From NCBI GenBank assembly GCA_023101885.1, contig JALPQD010000233.1, positions 1,711,501 to 1,775,500 of the forward strand: 64,000 nt of DNA, in the 5' to 3' direction. Positions 10,586-22,548 of the stretch are shown here, one piece after another. Position 1 is the first letter of the stretch. The number at the start of each line of letters is the position of its first letter. The translations under genes were made by a program, and so were the position numbers. A model generated the notes under the pieces. That model saw nothing but the letters and a program-made list of their open reading frames with translations, was not told the origin of the DNA and ran no database searches. Source of the DNA: Typhlomys cinereus. Taxonomy: Eukaryota > Chordata > Mammalia > Rodentia > Platacanthomyidae.

Positions 10586-13500
10586 TCAAAGCAGATATTA
10601 ATTTATACAAAATAGTTTGTGTGTTAAATAGAGGAATTAAAATGACAAAGTAAACTTGTGCTCATTCCATTCACATTCTAATTTATCTTTTTAATAAAAA
10701 TTGTTAGGGATTCTAAATTCTCTACTTGAATTACTCTGAATTTTCTTTTTCTCTCTACTTTTTAGACTTTAAATTCACTAGTAATTTACATAGGTTATCT
10801 AAACAACAGGTTCCTCACCATATAGGATTATCTTTGGGTTAGTTTCAGGTACATGCTTTGACTTGTCTTTCATAATACAACCAAGATAAGCTTATTGAAA
10901 ACTGGGTTCATGAGCTGACTTTGCTCATTCAGCATAAAATTCTAAGCCTTTATTTCATACCTAAGAGAAAACACATCATCTATTTCCTCATTATTTTTAC
11001 CAGATACAGAAGTTGAGTCTTGTTGCTGAGAACACAATTGTCAACATGAAGATGGAGCAGATAAGAAGAGAGGAAAGAGAAAGGAGAGTTTTGAAGAAAT
11101 TGTCTTCACCTTAAATTATCTATTTTTTCTCAAGAAAAGTTAAATTCTCTCTTATTTTCCTATCCTCCTTTGGTTAGTTGGGTGTTTTAAGTGTTTTTTA
11201 ATTAGGTAAACATGAAAACTTAAAAAAAATTAAGTTAATGGTAAATTTTCTTTCCTCCTAGACAATGAACATGGCTATATAGAACTTAACAGCTTACATG
11301 TTGAAATTAATGTACTGTCAGAGTTTATATAATTATATTATTCAAAAAATAAACAAAAACTTTAATGTTCAAAGATTGAAGAGAGTTTTCTGAAAACCAT
11401 CAAATTTAAGAGAATCTCCACTACCATCATTAATAACACAAGCTACTTACTTTTTGATTTCTAGAACGATGTACACAACTTATTTAGTTACATGATATTT
11501 TACAAGTGTGAAAGATATCTCAAGTTCTCATAGTGTATTAAACTAAGTTGTTATTAAACTTTGTTGTCCTGTGTATGGATTTTACCTGAAGTCTACTTAG
11601 AAAAATCTGAAATGTACAATTAATTTTATCACCTGACCTATCAATATTTTAATGTATCATTCAGGTAAACTCTGCCCAAATCCAAATACTGTGTCTCTCT
11701 GTGTTCATGATACCTTCCCACTTATTTTAACCATATTTTTCTCTATGAAACTTTGGAAGTAGGATGCTTATTAAGCTCTAGGAGCTTTACCTTCATTCTT
11801 CTAAGACATTTTCAAAAATATAAAGGAAGCAAATTTAGAAAGTAAAACAAATAAAATGGAGTGATTAAATTTCCCATGACTTCTCAGAGCTCTGATCATA
11901 ACTGATGGCTGTCACACCTCAGGAGGATAATTTCTTCTATAACATTGTCTGCATACTCATCTCTTTGAATCCCTGTATGGTTCAGACACCAGACCCCTAA
12001 TATTTTCAGACTTCACATCTTTGCTATCAACTTTTATTCATCTATCATATATTTCATGTTACTTGATAATTGCAGACTCTCTGAAATTATTGCAAGTCAC
12101 ACATTTAATGCTTTTGAGGTAATGCATGTTTCCCTTGTCCCTTGGCTCCACTGAATTTTATGTCATTGAGAAACATATTCACATACATATACAAAGTAAA
12201 TGAAGTAGCAAAGGAAAATACTAGACTTTTTTGTCTCATATGAAATTTGTCTCTGGAAAAGACCCTTTATAATCATTCATGTTGCCATCATGGAGCATAG
12301 ATCTTTATTCATGCACTCTCTTAATTCAGCAAAAACCTAAAGGTTTCTTAAAAAAGCTCTCTGTAAACCATCGTGTCAACATGATAAATATTAATATTAA
12401 TTTTAATATAATATATAAAGTAAATAATATTAATACTGAAAATAAGAAACAAAAACATTCTTGAAATCCATAGTGGAGACCCTCTTAGATTTAACTGATC
12501 ACAACATTCTATAACTCTATCCTTGTTATTTACAACATTGGAAAGCATGAAAGCAAGAGGAAGTTGGAATCTAATTCAAAATGGTCATTTTCACGTTGAC
12601 TTACTAGTTGTATTATTCATAAGATTATTTAATTTACCTTTGTAAAGTCTACTAGCTCCATTAGAGTAGGAATCCAATTTATTCTGCTAATTAAAATCAC
12701 TCCATACATGTGAATTAAATATATAAGTAAATGAAAATTTTGGTTTTTTTCTAAAGCATATTATTTTTAATCAACTTTATGTATCAGGAAGAGATATTTA
12801 AGCACATTTTTGTGTCCTTTCTAAATTTAAAATTGTACATCTTAAGAAATCTTGTTTTCAAATTATAAAAAGGATAACAAATAGAGCTGGTTTATTTTCT
12901 AGCTGTACATGTTTCATGGACATATGTATTATTATAAGATCATAGAACAATTTGCAAAATCTATCATGTTGTAAGAATGAGTAATTTTTACAATAGAAGC
13001 AACTTTAGGTTTGAGTAGCAACCGACAGTAGCATGTCACACACTCAGGAAGTATGATTTCACATAAGTTCTAAATGATAGTGTTAATTTTATTTACTAAG
13101 AGGTATACAAAAAATGAAAGGGGTCATGCTATGCGGTCTTCAGGTGAAATATTGACTAGGAGTTGCCCACAGGACCTAATGTGGAAAATCATGATAGTGT
13201 TCTGCATGACAAGAGCTACATTACATCAAGAGTTTTCCAAACTTAATTAACCTAACAAATTTATAAACCTGAAATTAAATTAAAGTATATGTGATATAAT
13301 AGAATAGAATGCAGGAATTGAAGATATACCTTCATACACTGATACAAATTAGGCTTCATAAATTTATAAGCAAAGTGCAGGCAACAGAAAGACAAGGCTT
13401 TCAAAACTATTAAGCACAGTACACTTAACTAAAATGTAATAAGAAAAAATGTTCATTTTTTGTTGAGAAATAATCTTTTTTGAATTCTTATCAATTCTTG

Positions 13501-13629
13501 GGGATATGCTGTGGTCAGTTTCTTTGATGCACTCTAACCAGTATTGTAAATAAGAATAAATACCTTGTTTGCCTTAGTTGTGTGAGTGTGTTTTCTCAGC
13601 AACATGAAGAGAAACTGTAGTAACCTCAA
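10586..13629. other. Repeat-poor AT-rich interval
   Basis: About 3 kb without a recognised element. Contains AT-only runs such as 12,388-12,430 (alternating ATTAAT-type sequence). No coding signal. Confidence 0.5.
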
Positions 13630-13905
13630 ATGCATCCCATAACTCTTTACTGTAAACTCACTCTCTTCTCCTCAACACCCTGGCAACACTCTAATCTCTT
13701 TTCTGTATTTGTGAACTTCCCCACTGTGATCATTTCACATAAGGGACATCATACCTTCCATCACCATGTGATGTGTCTAGGTTATTCTACTCAGCAGAGT
13801 GTTACAAGATGTAACAGATACCAGAACTGTACAATTTTCTATTGCCTGGTTTGCTATACTTTCATGCATTTATCTGTAGCTGAAATTTATTTTGTATATA
13901 TGTTT
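13630..13905 (-). mobile_element. Ancient L1 fragment
   Basis: The plus-strand text runs through a ccctggcaacactctaatct motif, a ttcacataaggg motif, a catcatac motif and a tcatgcatttatctg-like segment in the order of the reverse complement of old mammalian L1 3' regions. The B1 at 13,921 may have inserted into it. Confidence 0.5.
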
Positions 13906-13920
13906 ATTTGTGCTCATGCC

Positions 13921-14052
13921 TTTTGGTTTTTGAGACATGGTGTCAGGTAGCCCAATCCAGCTTTGGGATCTAAATGTAGCGAAGTCTGATCTTCAATTTC
14001 TGATCCTTTCTCTTGTACCTCCTGAGTGCTGGATTTACATGCAAATGTCATT
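13921..14052 (-). mobile_element. B1 SINE (diverged)
   Basis: The plus strand reads ttttggtttttgagacatgg, ggtagcccaatccagctttg, then cctcctgagtgctggattta, the reverse complement of B1 from tail to head. Confidence 0.85.
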
Positions 14053-15714
14053 ACAAACATTTTTATGAAGTGTTGGACTTCATTTCTGGGATTTTACAAA
14101 CTAAATTGCATTCCAGTACCTATTGATGGACTTTCAAGTTGATGATCTAACTTGCCTCTCACTGGTCTTTGCTTTAATCTTCTCCTATAACTCTGAACTG
14201 AACTTTTGCATTTTTATGACTGAATTCTCGAATTCCAGAAGATAATTTCATTATTATTTATAAAAGTGTCTTTGTATGCACCCATGTACCTTGTAAATGA
14301 TCATTTTCATAATTCTCTTTAATCCTTTAAAAAACATTCTGTAGTTATTGAGCTGTGATAGATCGGCTAAAGGTCTGGACATCCTCAAAGTCAGTTTCCT
14401 TTCCTGCTTATTTCCTATAATGCCTGAAACATACCTTTTCTACATCTAAACCTCTGTTCAGGTGCTCTGTGTGTAAACTGGCACATGCCATCAACATTCC
14501 AGAAGACTATCTGAAACAATTTGTAGAGTGCTATAACATTACATAAGAGTTCATCTCCATTTAAAATTTTTTCTAGACTGAAATGCAGTTCCATGAAGAC
14601 TTCAGACCTGTACAAACCAAAGACTATCAAAGCAGAGAGAAAAAGAAACAATATTCACATAATGTTTAAATTTTGAAAACATATAAAATGATATGCAAAA
14701 AAATATATTTTAAGGAAAGGATCTAGGAAGTGTGAGGAAAATTAAGATAAAAGTAAAAGTTAGTATTGCAATGGAGCATCTAGCTTGAAAATTGAAAAAA
14801 GCAAGACAAAATAGATATCAATTGTGAAAAGTAGTAGTAGGAAAGATTTTTTTGTGTAAAAATAAAAAATACAATCCATAACTGATATGAGGCATATATT
14901 AACTGACATAGAATTGCAATTTATAATATTGATACTTCAGAAGATTTTGGAAACTCCACCATTAACATAATCTCAGTTTTGACAAAATAAATGCAAAAAG
15001 TAGGCATATACATAAGGTGCAATTTATTTTTATCACATGAAATATCTCTTTATCATTCTGTTTGTAAAGAGTCTTATGGTTTAATTTTACTATATTTTGT
15101 AAGATGTGCTATACGAAGGACAAACACAAATGCTGAGAGCAGAGATAAGTATGAGAATTTTTAGTTTGATTTAATAAATTTACATCTAATCTTATTTCAA
15201 GAAGAATAATTAATATCACTTAAAATCTGTGGACTGGACTGACTCATATTATTCATCACAAAGCAGGTTTCTATACATTTTTCTTTAAAGAAAAAAATGA
15301 CCAAAATCTAATTTCTGAGTTTTTATAAAGAACTGAAATGTATGTTTTTAACGTAGAAAAAAATCAAAACACTGTTTAGCAGATGTCAGGCCAAACAGAA
15401 TTGAAATATATACTTTACAGACTGCACTGGTAAAACCCAATGTATTTCAAACTTATGGGACATTGTCCTTTTTTCAAATGTTTTGATAGGCATGGACTCG
15501 AATATCTTTAATATAAGCAAAGAAATAAAATCAGATAAAAATTCCCCTGACAAAAATGAGAATAATTAGAATATTTAAGTTAGTAATCGGTGAAGATGAA
15601 GATAACTTTTAAATTGTATATTCTTCAAACAAAAGAAATATACTTGAAAAGTAATGAGAATAAAAGATAATTTTTATACAGAAACATAACATTAACAAAG
15701 TATATGCATTCAAG
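14053..15714. other. Repeat-poor AT-rich interval
   Basis: No recognised repeat or gene. The first few hundred bases may continue the old L1 fragment, but I could not show this. Confidence 0.45.
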
Positions 15715-15729
15715 ATATAAATGATTTTT
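15715..15729 (+). repeat. Target-site duplication, left copy
   Basis: atataaatgattttt, repeated exactly at 17,605-17,619 on the other side of the MaLR element. Its 15-bp length is typical of L1-type target-primed insertion, not the 5 bp expected for ERVL integrase. Confidence 0.9.
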
Positions 15730-15871
15730 CGCAAGGCCAGCCAGCCTTGCCTGCCTCTGCCATGAGAAACTGCCTCCTCTGGAACTGTAAGCTGAATAAA
15801 CCTCCCTTTCTCCCTTAAGTTGATTGACTTTGGGTGTTCTCTCACAGCAATAGTTAAGAGTAACTATTACA
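15730..15871 (+). mobile_element. MaLR R-U5 (partial 5' LTR)
   Basis: Begins at ggccagccagcc (15,735), includes AATAAA at 15,795-15,800 and ends taactattaca at 15,871. The same start sequence recurs at 17,521 in the right copy, fixing the R boundary near 15,730/17,516. Confidence 0.85.
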
Positions 15872-15876
15872 GAAAT

Positions 15877-15892
15877 TGGTATCGGATAGTGG
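15877..15892 (+). promoter_or_regulatory. Primer-binding-site-like sequence
   Basis: tggtatcggatagtgg lies five bases after the LTR end, in the position of the MaLR primer-binding site; it starts with TGGT, the complement of a tRNA ACCA end. The matching tRNA (leucine in related families) is from memory. Confidence 0.6.
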
Positions 15893-17304
15893 GGTATTGC
15901 TGTGAGATTAAGAACAGCTGGTACCACAATGTGAAGTTGTTTGTGAAGCTGAGAGAAGTTGGTACCCAGCAGAATGGCCAATGCTGTGATGTGGTTAGTG
16001 TGCCTTTGATACTGTTCGTTGGGAGAAATATGGAGAACTTTGGGACTTTGTGCTGGGAAAGTCTTTGTGTCTTGGTGAAGGAGCCAAATCGGCTTTTCTT
16101 GTGAGAGCTTAGAGGAGAGCAATGCCGTGAAAGACGCAGACAGTAAAAGCCCAGCTTGTGATGGTCCAGTTTAGTGAACTTTTGCCCTAGTCCTGAAAAC
16201 TTGCCTCAAGTTAATCGGGAGTGCTTGGCGGAGGAAATATCAAAGTAATGTAGTCTTGACAATGTGATATGGCTACTTTTTAGTTGTTTTCAAAATTATG
16301 AAAAAAAGTAAAGAATCAGGCAGAAGAGGCAAAAACTGTAATATCTAATGATGAAAAATACAAAGCCAAACTTGCAGAGTTGAGCCAGGAAGAAGCAGGA
16401 AACAAAATGGCTGTTAAAGAGATTAGCTCCATTTGTAAATCAAAGCCTGCTCTCAATTTGGATAATAAGAGAGGCCCTAGCTTGAGGGCAAGATCCTCAG
16501 AGAAGGTTCCCATCCATAAGAATGCAAATCCTTTCAGAAGACTTGAGCTAAAGGGTGGAGTTCCAAAGCAAGAGTTGGTTTCTCTTACAAAGCAACTGCC
16601 CAGGAAAGACATGGTCAATATAGAGAAAAGGAATCAGCTGTGATTCAAGGGGGCCAGTCTTGACAAAGTCATACATGTGGTTCTGTTTTAGAGGCATCAA
16701 GAATGCAAGAGAGAGGATATGGTGACGTCCTCCTCCAAGATTTCGAAAAATGATGGAAGCCAGACAGCATGTGGCAGAAAGTCTGCAGTTTAGAGGCCCA
16801 AGAAGAGCAGTTCACGCTGTGGAGTTAAAGCCTGGTTTGCCATTGAGAAATAAAGATGTTAGAGATGCCAGAAACAACGTGGGACACCTGCCAAGGAGGG
16901 CTGTATACCCCAGAGGAGTCAGCCCTAAGAGAGTGATGTCTTCGAGGGGCAGTGATGTGTTCTATAGGAGGAGTGGAACCAAATCTCTTCGGAACTGAGA
17001 TGATTTCACCCAGTTGGACTTGGAGCTACAAGATTTAGGGTTTGTCCTTCTGGTTTTCAGCTTGTTATGGACCGATCTTTCCTGGATATGCCCCCATTCC
17101 TTCCTTTTGAAATGGGAATGTTTATTCTGTGTCATTGTATATTGGAAGTATGTAACTTGTATTTTGATTTTACAGGTGGTTTTGGACTTTGGACTTTTGG
17201 AATGTGTTGGGAATACTGATGTGGTCTATGAAGACTTTTAAAGTTGGACTGAGTATGGTTTGCATAACGAGATGGCAATGAGCCTGTGGGGGCCAGGGGT
17301 GGAG

Positions 17305-17594
17305 TGTTTGGTTTGAAATGTGTCCCTCACAGTCTCAAGTGTTTGGCAAGGTCATGGTACTTTGAGAGGTGGAGCCTTGCTGGAGGCAGGCAGTCACAAG
17401 GGGTGGGCCTTCAGGTGGATTAGTACCACCCTACCTCTAGAAGAAGTCTGCCTTTGCAGCAAGCAGTCCTGCAGCTCTTAGCCTTCAAGATGTCTTCAGT
17501 GACTTAGCCTTCTCAGCTCTGGCCAGCCAGCCATGCTACCTGTGCCATGAGAAACTGCCTCCTCTGGAACTGTAAGCTGAATAAACCTCTCCTT
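17305..17594 (+). mobile_element. MaLR U3-R (partial 3' LTR)
   Basis: Starts tgtttggtttgaaatgtgtc after a purine-rich stretch (gggggccaggggtgga) that fits a polypurine tract. It ends nine bases past AATAAA (17,580-17,585); U5 is missing. Confidence 0.85.
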
Positions 17595-17604
17595 AAAAAA
17601 ATAT

Positions 17605-17619
17605 ATATAAATGATTTTT
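17605..17619 (+). repeat. Target-site duplication, right copy
   Basis: Exact copy of 15,715-15,729, immediately after the A-rich tail of the MaLR copy. Confidence 0.9.
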
Positions 17620-17944
17620 TAAAAGATGAAGGCTAATGTTTATCAATGCATTAAGAATGTCACAGTATTGTTAGACATAGACTTGGTTGCTATGCCAACT
17701 CATGTGTTAAGTACTTATTTTCTCTGCTGTATAGATAAAAACAGAGCTGGAGATTTATTTGTCCAAAGTAACGTTATATCTAAATAAAAAGCAAAGTGGC
17801 AATCAATCCAGGCACCCTGAGTTTATAAATTTAAAACAAATTATTCATTTGTGAATCATTATTGTGTGTGCATATACATGAATATACAATTGTATATATA
17901 TGGGGTCATAAGATAACTTTTGAAAGTTGGTTCTCTATTTCTCT

Positions 17945-18016
17945 CATGTGAGTCCCAGGGATGAAACAAAGTTTGCTATGTTTGAGTAGCAAGTGCCTTA
18001 ACCACTTCAGCCAGAT
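17945..18016 (-). mobile_element. tRNA-type SINE head fragment
   Basis: The minus strand reads ggctgaagtggttaaggcac then ttgctactcaaacatag, and later tttcatccctgggactc, a box A/box B arrangement. It differs from the dominant SINE head, so it is another, older tRNA SINE. Confidence 0.5.
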
Positions 18017-18079
18017 CAAATGTATCATCTTATATTCCAAATAGTAGCTCCATTGTAGAAATAACTATTGTAGAAATAA

Positions 18080-18102
18080 CTTCTCAACTATTTGTTGAGA
18101 AG
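18080..18102. repeat. Perfect 9-bp inverted repeat
   Basis: cttctcaac (18,080-18,088) and gttgagaag (18,094-18,102) with a 5-base loop, directly after a tandem attgtagaaataact duplication (about 18,052-18,081). No U-tract or gene context, so not called a terminator. Confidence 0.85.
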
Positions 18103-18162
18103 GTTTTAAATATAAAAGATGGTGACAGGTACATTGAATTCAATATATTTTTATATTAATCT

Positions 18163-18395
18163 CTGGCAGATAGCACGATGCCTCAGTACATAAGGATGCT
18201 TGCTGTGGAAGCTCAGTGACTTGCATTCCACATCCAAAACTCACAGAATTTTGTGAGAAAAGAATCAATTCCACAAAATTTTTCTCTGACCTTCAAAAGA
18301 GTTCAATGATGTGTATGACCCCATGTGCACCACACACTACATACATAGACAAACATGGACACACATACAAGTAATTAATAAAATTTACAATTTTG
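18163..18395 (+). mobile_element. B4/B2-like SINE (old)
   Basis: Head cagatagcacgatgcctcag, internal tctgaccttcaaaagagttc and gtgcaccacacactacatac, then a degenerate aataaa tail: the layout of rodent B2/B3/B4-type SINEs. Confidence 0.6.
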
Positions 18396-19140
18396 TAAAA
18401 ATTGAAGCATTTCGAGGTGTGGATAATATTGGAAAATTTACAAAATATCATTTAAAAAGAAGAAATGAAAGAAAATCCATGAAAATTTTACCTATAAATA
18501 TTAAGATTATGGCAGTCCTTGATAAAAATAATATGGGCGTAACAGTGTTTTCTAGGGAAAAAAATCCCTAGAAATTGGTATGACAAACTTAGCCCATAAT
18601 GAAACAATGATAGAAGAAGTAAAAACAGTATTTTAGAATTCATGTGCTAGGTCATGTGCTAAGACTTCCATTACAGAAACTAATGAAGTGTCCTCTAATC
18701 CATAAAAGAATCAAATATGTGAAATAAACACAAATAAACGTTTGAATATGTTTTCATATATGATCAAAACTGCAAATTTAAACAGAGGACAAAATTCTAC
18801 CTTTTAGAGATAGAATTCATTTATATAAAAGATTGTGAATTATTTTTCCATAATGTTTTTTAGACAGTAAAATGTCATTCAGACTCCTTATGTACAGACT
18901 GAAATATCACACCTGTTAGTGTTGTGCTCCAGTGTCTTGATGCTGCTGCTATACACAAGAACAGCTATAGGGAGTGAAAAGTTCATCTATGGATTTTTAT
19001 TTGAATAAAATTTTATTTTCAACAATCACAGGCAACAATTAACTCATCCTTTAAGATCTCACAACTTGAGTCACTTAAAATCCCATGCTTGATTAAAAAA
19101 TTGGTAATAATACACAGGTTTTTAAAAAAAATAAAAACCA
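18396..19140. other. Unannotated AT-rich interval
   Basis: No recognised element. Confidence 0.45.
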
Positions 19141-19145
19141 TTTAT

Positions 19146-19150
19146 CATGT

Positions 19151-19181
<31 letters not shown>

Positions 19182-19465
19182 CACGCATGCATGCGTGTGT
19201 ATGTGTGTGTGTGCATGCATGCACCCCCAACCGAAGAGGTACCATATGTCCCTGTGCAGGACCAGTGGTAACTTCAGAAATTATTCTGGACTGCTTCTAC
19301 CTCCTTTTTGCTATGCTGTGGGATTTCCCAGGGTCCACCCACCAGGGTCAGAAGTGGAGGTGGAGGCCTTTTCCACATGCCGTTTTTACACAGGATCTGG
19401 GATCAGAACTCAGGACCTCCTGCCTTGTGAGGCAGTCTTAATTCCTGAGCCATATCTCCATCCCA
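19146..19465 (-). mobile_element. tRNA-derived SINE, older subfamily
   Basis: The plus strand starts with TG repeats (19,148-19,215), passes the older-type body, and ends at the head complement (tcctgagccatatctccatc). Box B complement agaactcaggacctcctgcc is at 19,406. Confidence 0.88.
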
Positions 19466-19474
19466 CAGATCTTT

Positions 19475-19711
19475 CAGTTTTTTGAGCATGTCTATGTGTG
19501 CATATTTTTATATACCCAAAATCACTTGAATATCTCTGCCTGGGGATGCCCAAACATGATTTCAGGAATTATTCTGAACTGGTCACTACTTTCCAGAGCA
19601 GATTTGGATGCTACTTACATTTCTGCCCAGGATTTTTACATGTTATCTTGAAATTCAAACTCAGGTCCTTTTGCTTGCAAATACTTTACCTCTGAGCCAT
19701 CTTTCCACCCC
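19475..19711 (-). mobile_element. tRNA-derived SINE, oldest-looking copy
   Basis: Same order as its left neighbour but more diverged: ttcaggaattattctgaact in the body, caaactcaggtccttttgct at box B and tctgagccatctttccaccc at the head. It sits head to tail with 19,146-19,465. Confidence 0.78.
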
Positions 19712-19966
19712 TTATTTCTTTTTTTTGTCTTTTGTAAATACAAGAATACAAAGAAAACCAGTGTTGCCCAGGTTCTTTGGTATTATACACATTTGTAATG
19801 GAAGAGGAAATTCTACATGTTTTCATTTTCCTTTTTGCTGAGTACAAAATTTTAATCCTAAAGAAATAAACAGCAATATTCTTTATCTAATTTTATCTAT
19901 ATTTTCTATTTTTAGATTTTACATTTTTAAAAATGTAAGAGAAGAAAAAGAAAATAACATTTGTTT

Positions 19967-19981
19967 TAAAGAGATGTTTTC
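19967..19981 (+). repeat. SINE target-site duplication, left
   Basis: taaagagatgttttc, repeated exactly at 20,262-20,276. Confidence 0.93.
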
Positions 19982-20261
19982 GGGGCTGGAGAGGTGGCTC
20001 AGGGGTTAAGCCTCTGCCTTGCAGGCGGAAGGTCTTGAGTTCAGATCCCAGATCCCACGTATAGACGCCAGACAGAAGCGGGGACGGCCTGCGCTTCTGG
20101 TCCTAGTAGGGCGGAGCCTGTGAATCCCGGGGCAGAAGGAGGTGGAGACGTCCAAGGTGGTTCCCGAATTCGTCCATGGTTCTACACACATACAGACACA
20201 CACACACGCACATACATATGTACACATGCACAATTGAATAAATAATAAAAAATTAAAAAAA
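19982..20261 (+). mobile_element. tRNA-derived SINE, young subfamily (short body)
   Basis: Near-consensus head (ggggctggagaggtggctca), box B tcttgagttcagatccca, GC-rich body rich in CpG, CA-repeat and tail caattgaataaataataaaa. It lacks the gtaaacaagga insertion found in the long-body copies. Intact 15-bp duplications and retained CpGs indicate a recent insertion. Confidence 0.95.
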
Positions 20262-20276
20262 TAAAGAGATGTTTTC
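20262..20276 (+). repeat. SINE target-site duplication, right
   Basis: Exact copy of 19,967-19,981. Confidence 0.93.
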
Positions 20277-21909
20277 AAAAATTCTCTTATTCAAGTAGAA
20301 ATCTTTAAAATTACTATATCAAAAGGTAAAATGTGCTTATAATTTAAAAGAAGATTCTAGAAGATCCAATAAATCAGATGACAGATTTTTATATGTTGCT
20401 CAATTGTTCAATTATACAATTCATTCTCAATGTGACTCATTTTAGCTTCTTGCTCATCTTGGTAAAATGACTGACTTCCTTCTTTTCTTGCTTTATGTAT
20501 ATAATCAAATGGTACCATGAATAACACTAACAAATATTTGCTAAGAAGTATATATAATAATTTTTAATGCAAGATTTTTTCACCAGTGTTTTCTGATGTG
20601 ATAATTAAATCTCTAAAATGCATTACTTTTTTTGCATGCTAAATAATATTGTGGTGACAAACCTGTATTAGCAGTTAACACGATATCCATATAGACACCG
20701 AGGACAACATGAGAGCACTCCCTTTCATGTGTGTGGATTTCACCTGCTGGTCTTAATGCACAAGATTGCTAAACACAACCACAGAACTTGTATCATCCTC
20801 TGCAGGAAAATGAGAAGAGCACATCCTCTTTGGTGTACTTCTGAATTCTAAATCACATTAGGTTAACAGGGTTACCATTTCCACTCCAACTATCAATCTC
20901 ATACTTCTGGAAATAGCGGCCCCTCAGGTCACCTACTAGCCTGTTAATCCATCCTGACAACCCATAAAGGTGGAGTCTTTCTGCAATTCTTTCACTTTTT
21001 TCTTAATGTTTCTCTACATTTACTCTTAATATCCCTGTCTCATAGCAGCATATATTGCTGTAAATATGATGAGACATGACCTTGTCTTTCCTGATACTGT
21101 TAATTAACTTCCATGTAGTAAGGAATAGCTGGAAAATGACCTTGCTTGACAGGTCTCTGCTGTGGTTGCCCAAGTTTGATTCTTAAGCTGAAAGTCACTA
21201 GAAGGTCAAAATGAAGTATAAGGTATATTATTAAAATATCAATCCTATTTAACCAAACCTGTAACTTGAAGCAAAAGGAATATAACAGCACATTCCATTT
21301 GATGTAATAGATTGGGACACAATAGAGTTTTGAAACCTTTGTTGAGACCTTTGGTGAGAATTGTTAACATCTAGTAATGTGTTCTCAAGGATATAGGTTA
21401 ATAGTCTTTAACTCGGACTAAGGTGTTATATTTCATGTTTCAAGTAAGCAACATTAAAAACTGATGCTTACTAAGTGTAGAATTATAGTTATTTATATTT
21501 TGACATGAAATTGTTGTAGTCAATGTATAATGTCAATAAAAAGATATATTATTAAGAACAAGTTTTCTGATAAAATTTACTTCTTACTGATGTTCTGGGT
21601 TTAATGTGATCGCCACCAAAGCATTTTACTCCTTGACAAAGGATGGATGCAAGGAGTACATGAAGAATGGCACAATAGTTATGACAACCCTCTCGAATGG
21701 TTCCTGCAGACATGAATTATGAGGGCCATTATAAGGGAGTTCTGAGGTGAAAGACAATCCTGAAGGGTTTCATATGTATGAAATCATAAGAAGTATGGGT
21801 GATGTTCCTTTTTACATATGGTTTTTTTTCTTTTAAAACTTTTAAGGTTTTTGTCTAGGAAGAAAATTTAATGAAAATGAATCTTATGGTATTATCTTAG
21901 GTTTCATCT
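20277..21909. other. Repeat-poor interval
   Basis: No gene or recognised repeat. The 20,690-20,960 part is less AT-rich than its surroundings but has no open frame of note. Confidence 0.45.
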
Positions 21910-21914
21910 TTGCC

Positions 21915-22244
21915 CACATTGGTTATTTTTCTTTTGGTGTGAAAATATCTAACCACAAGAAATGAAGGGAAACAAAAGCTTATTTTGGGTAATGTTTTCA
22001 GAGGATGCAGTCCATCATGGTGGGGCTGACATGGCAACAGGAAGAGGAGGCTGGTTGTTCTAATGTCAGGAAAAAGAGAGGGAACAGGAAATGGGGCAGG
22101 ATTACAAAACCTCAGGGTTCAATTCCAGTGACATACTCTCTCTACAGCAAGGTTCTATAATGTTCCAAAGCTATAACATCAGCTGGGGTCCAAGTGTTCA
22201 ATTACATGAGCCTGTGGAAGACATTTCATATTCAAACCACATTA
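21915..22244 (-). mobile_element. ERVL-MaLR solo LTR (MT-like)
   Basis: Read on the minus strand it has the MaLR start tgtggtttgaatatgaaatg (from 22,241), central ggaccccagctgatgttata, a tgatggactgcatcctctga stretch and aataagcttttgtttccctt near the end. ttgcc at 21,910-21,914 and 22,245-22,249 is a probable 5-bp duplication, though the LTR termini have lost TG/CA. It differs from the 17,305/58,489 subfamily. Confidence 0.78.
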
Positions 22245-22320
22245 TTGCCCTTTTGAGGTAAGTATAAGCATGAAGATAGTACTTCATGAAAAAAATAGAT
22301 TTTTCCTTAAAGTAAATTTT

Positions 22321-22505
22321 AGAGGCTGGTGGAAAAGCTCAGTGGGTAGGTTAGCTGCTCACAAACCTGGCAACCTGAATTTAATCCCTTAAAACCCACA
22401 TGGAGGATGGAAAGAAGTAGCCTTTGAACTCCATCTGTGCACTATGGCATGCACATATGTACTTCTCTTCTGTCTCTCTTGAAATAAATAATAGTAATAA
22501 TAAAG
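22321..22505 (+). mobile_element. B2/B3-like SINE (old)
   Basis: Head gaggctggtggaaaagctca, aacctgaatttaatccctta at box B, aaaacccacatggaggatgg, then tgtgcactatggcatgcaca and an aataaataa tail: the order of the rodent B2/B3 group. Confidence 0.8.
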
Positions 22506-22548
22506 GTAAAATTTAGCAATTATGAACTAATTAAACACAAACTCTGAC

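Larger units (their letters stand above)
15730..17604 (+). mobile_element. ERVL-MaLR element with RNA-copy structure (R-U5-int-U3-R-polyA)
   Basis: The left end is only the 3' part of an LTR (R-U5, 15,730-15,871), followed by a primer-binding-site-like sequence, about 1.4 kb of internal sequence and a second LTR part (17,305-17,594) that has U3 and R but stops nine bases after AATAAA and passes into an A-rich tail (17,595-17,604). This is the shape of a full-length transcript with no duplicated LTRs. Fifteen-base direct repeats flank it. Assembling U3, R and U5 lengths (about 211+79+62) gives roughly 352 bp, matching the 353-bp solo LTR at 58,137. The internal part is non-coding apart from chance frames of up to 165 codons; MaLR interiors normally encode no replication proteins. 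Inference: a MaLR RNA reverse-transcribed and inserted by L1 machinery. Confidence 0.85.

Noticed and set aside
15625..16122. 165-codon antisense open frame, the longest in the window
   Set aside because: It crosses the left boundary of the MaLR retrocopy and runs antisense to it; no domain or conserved motif, and half the frame is unique flanking sequence.
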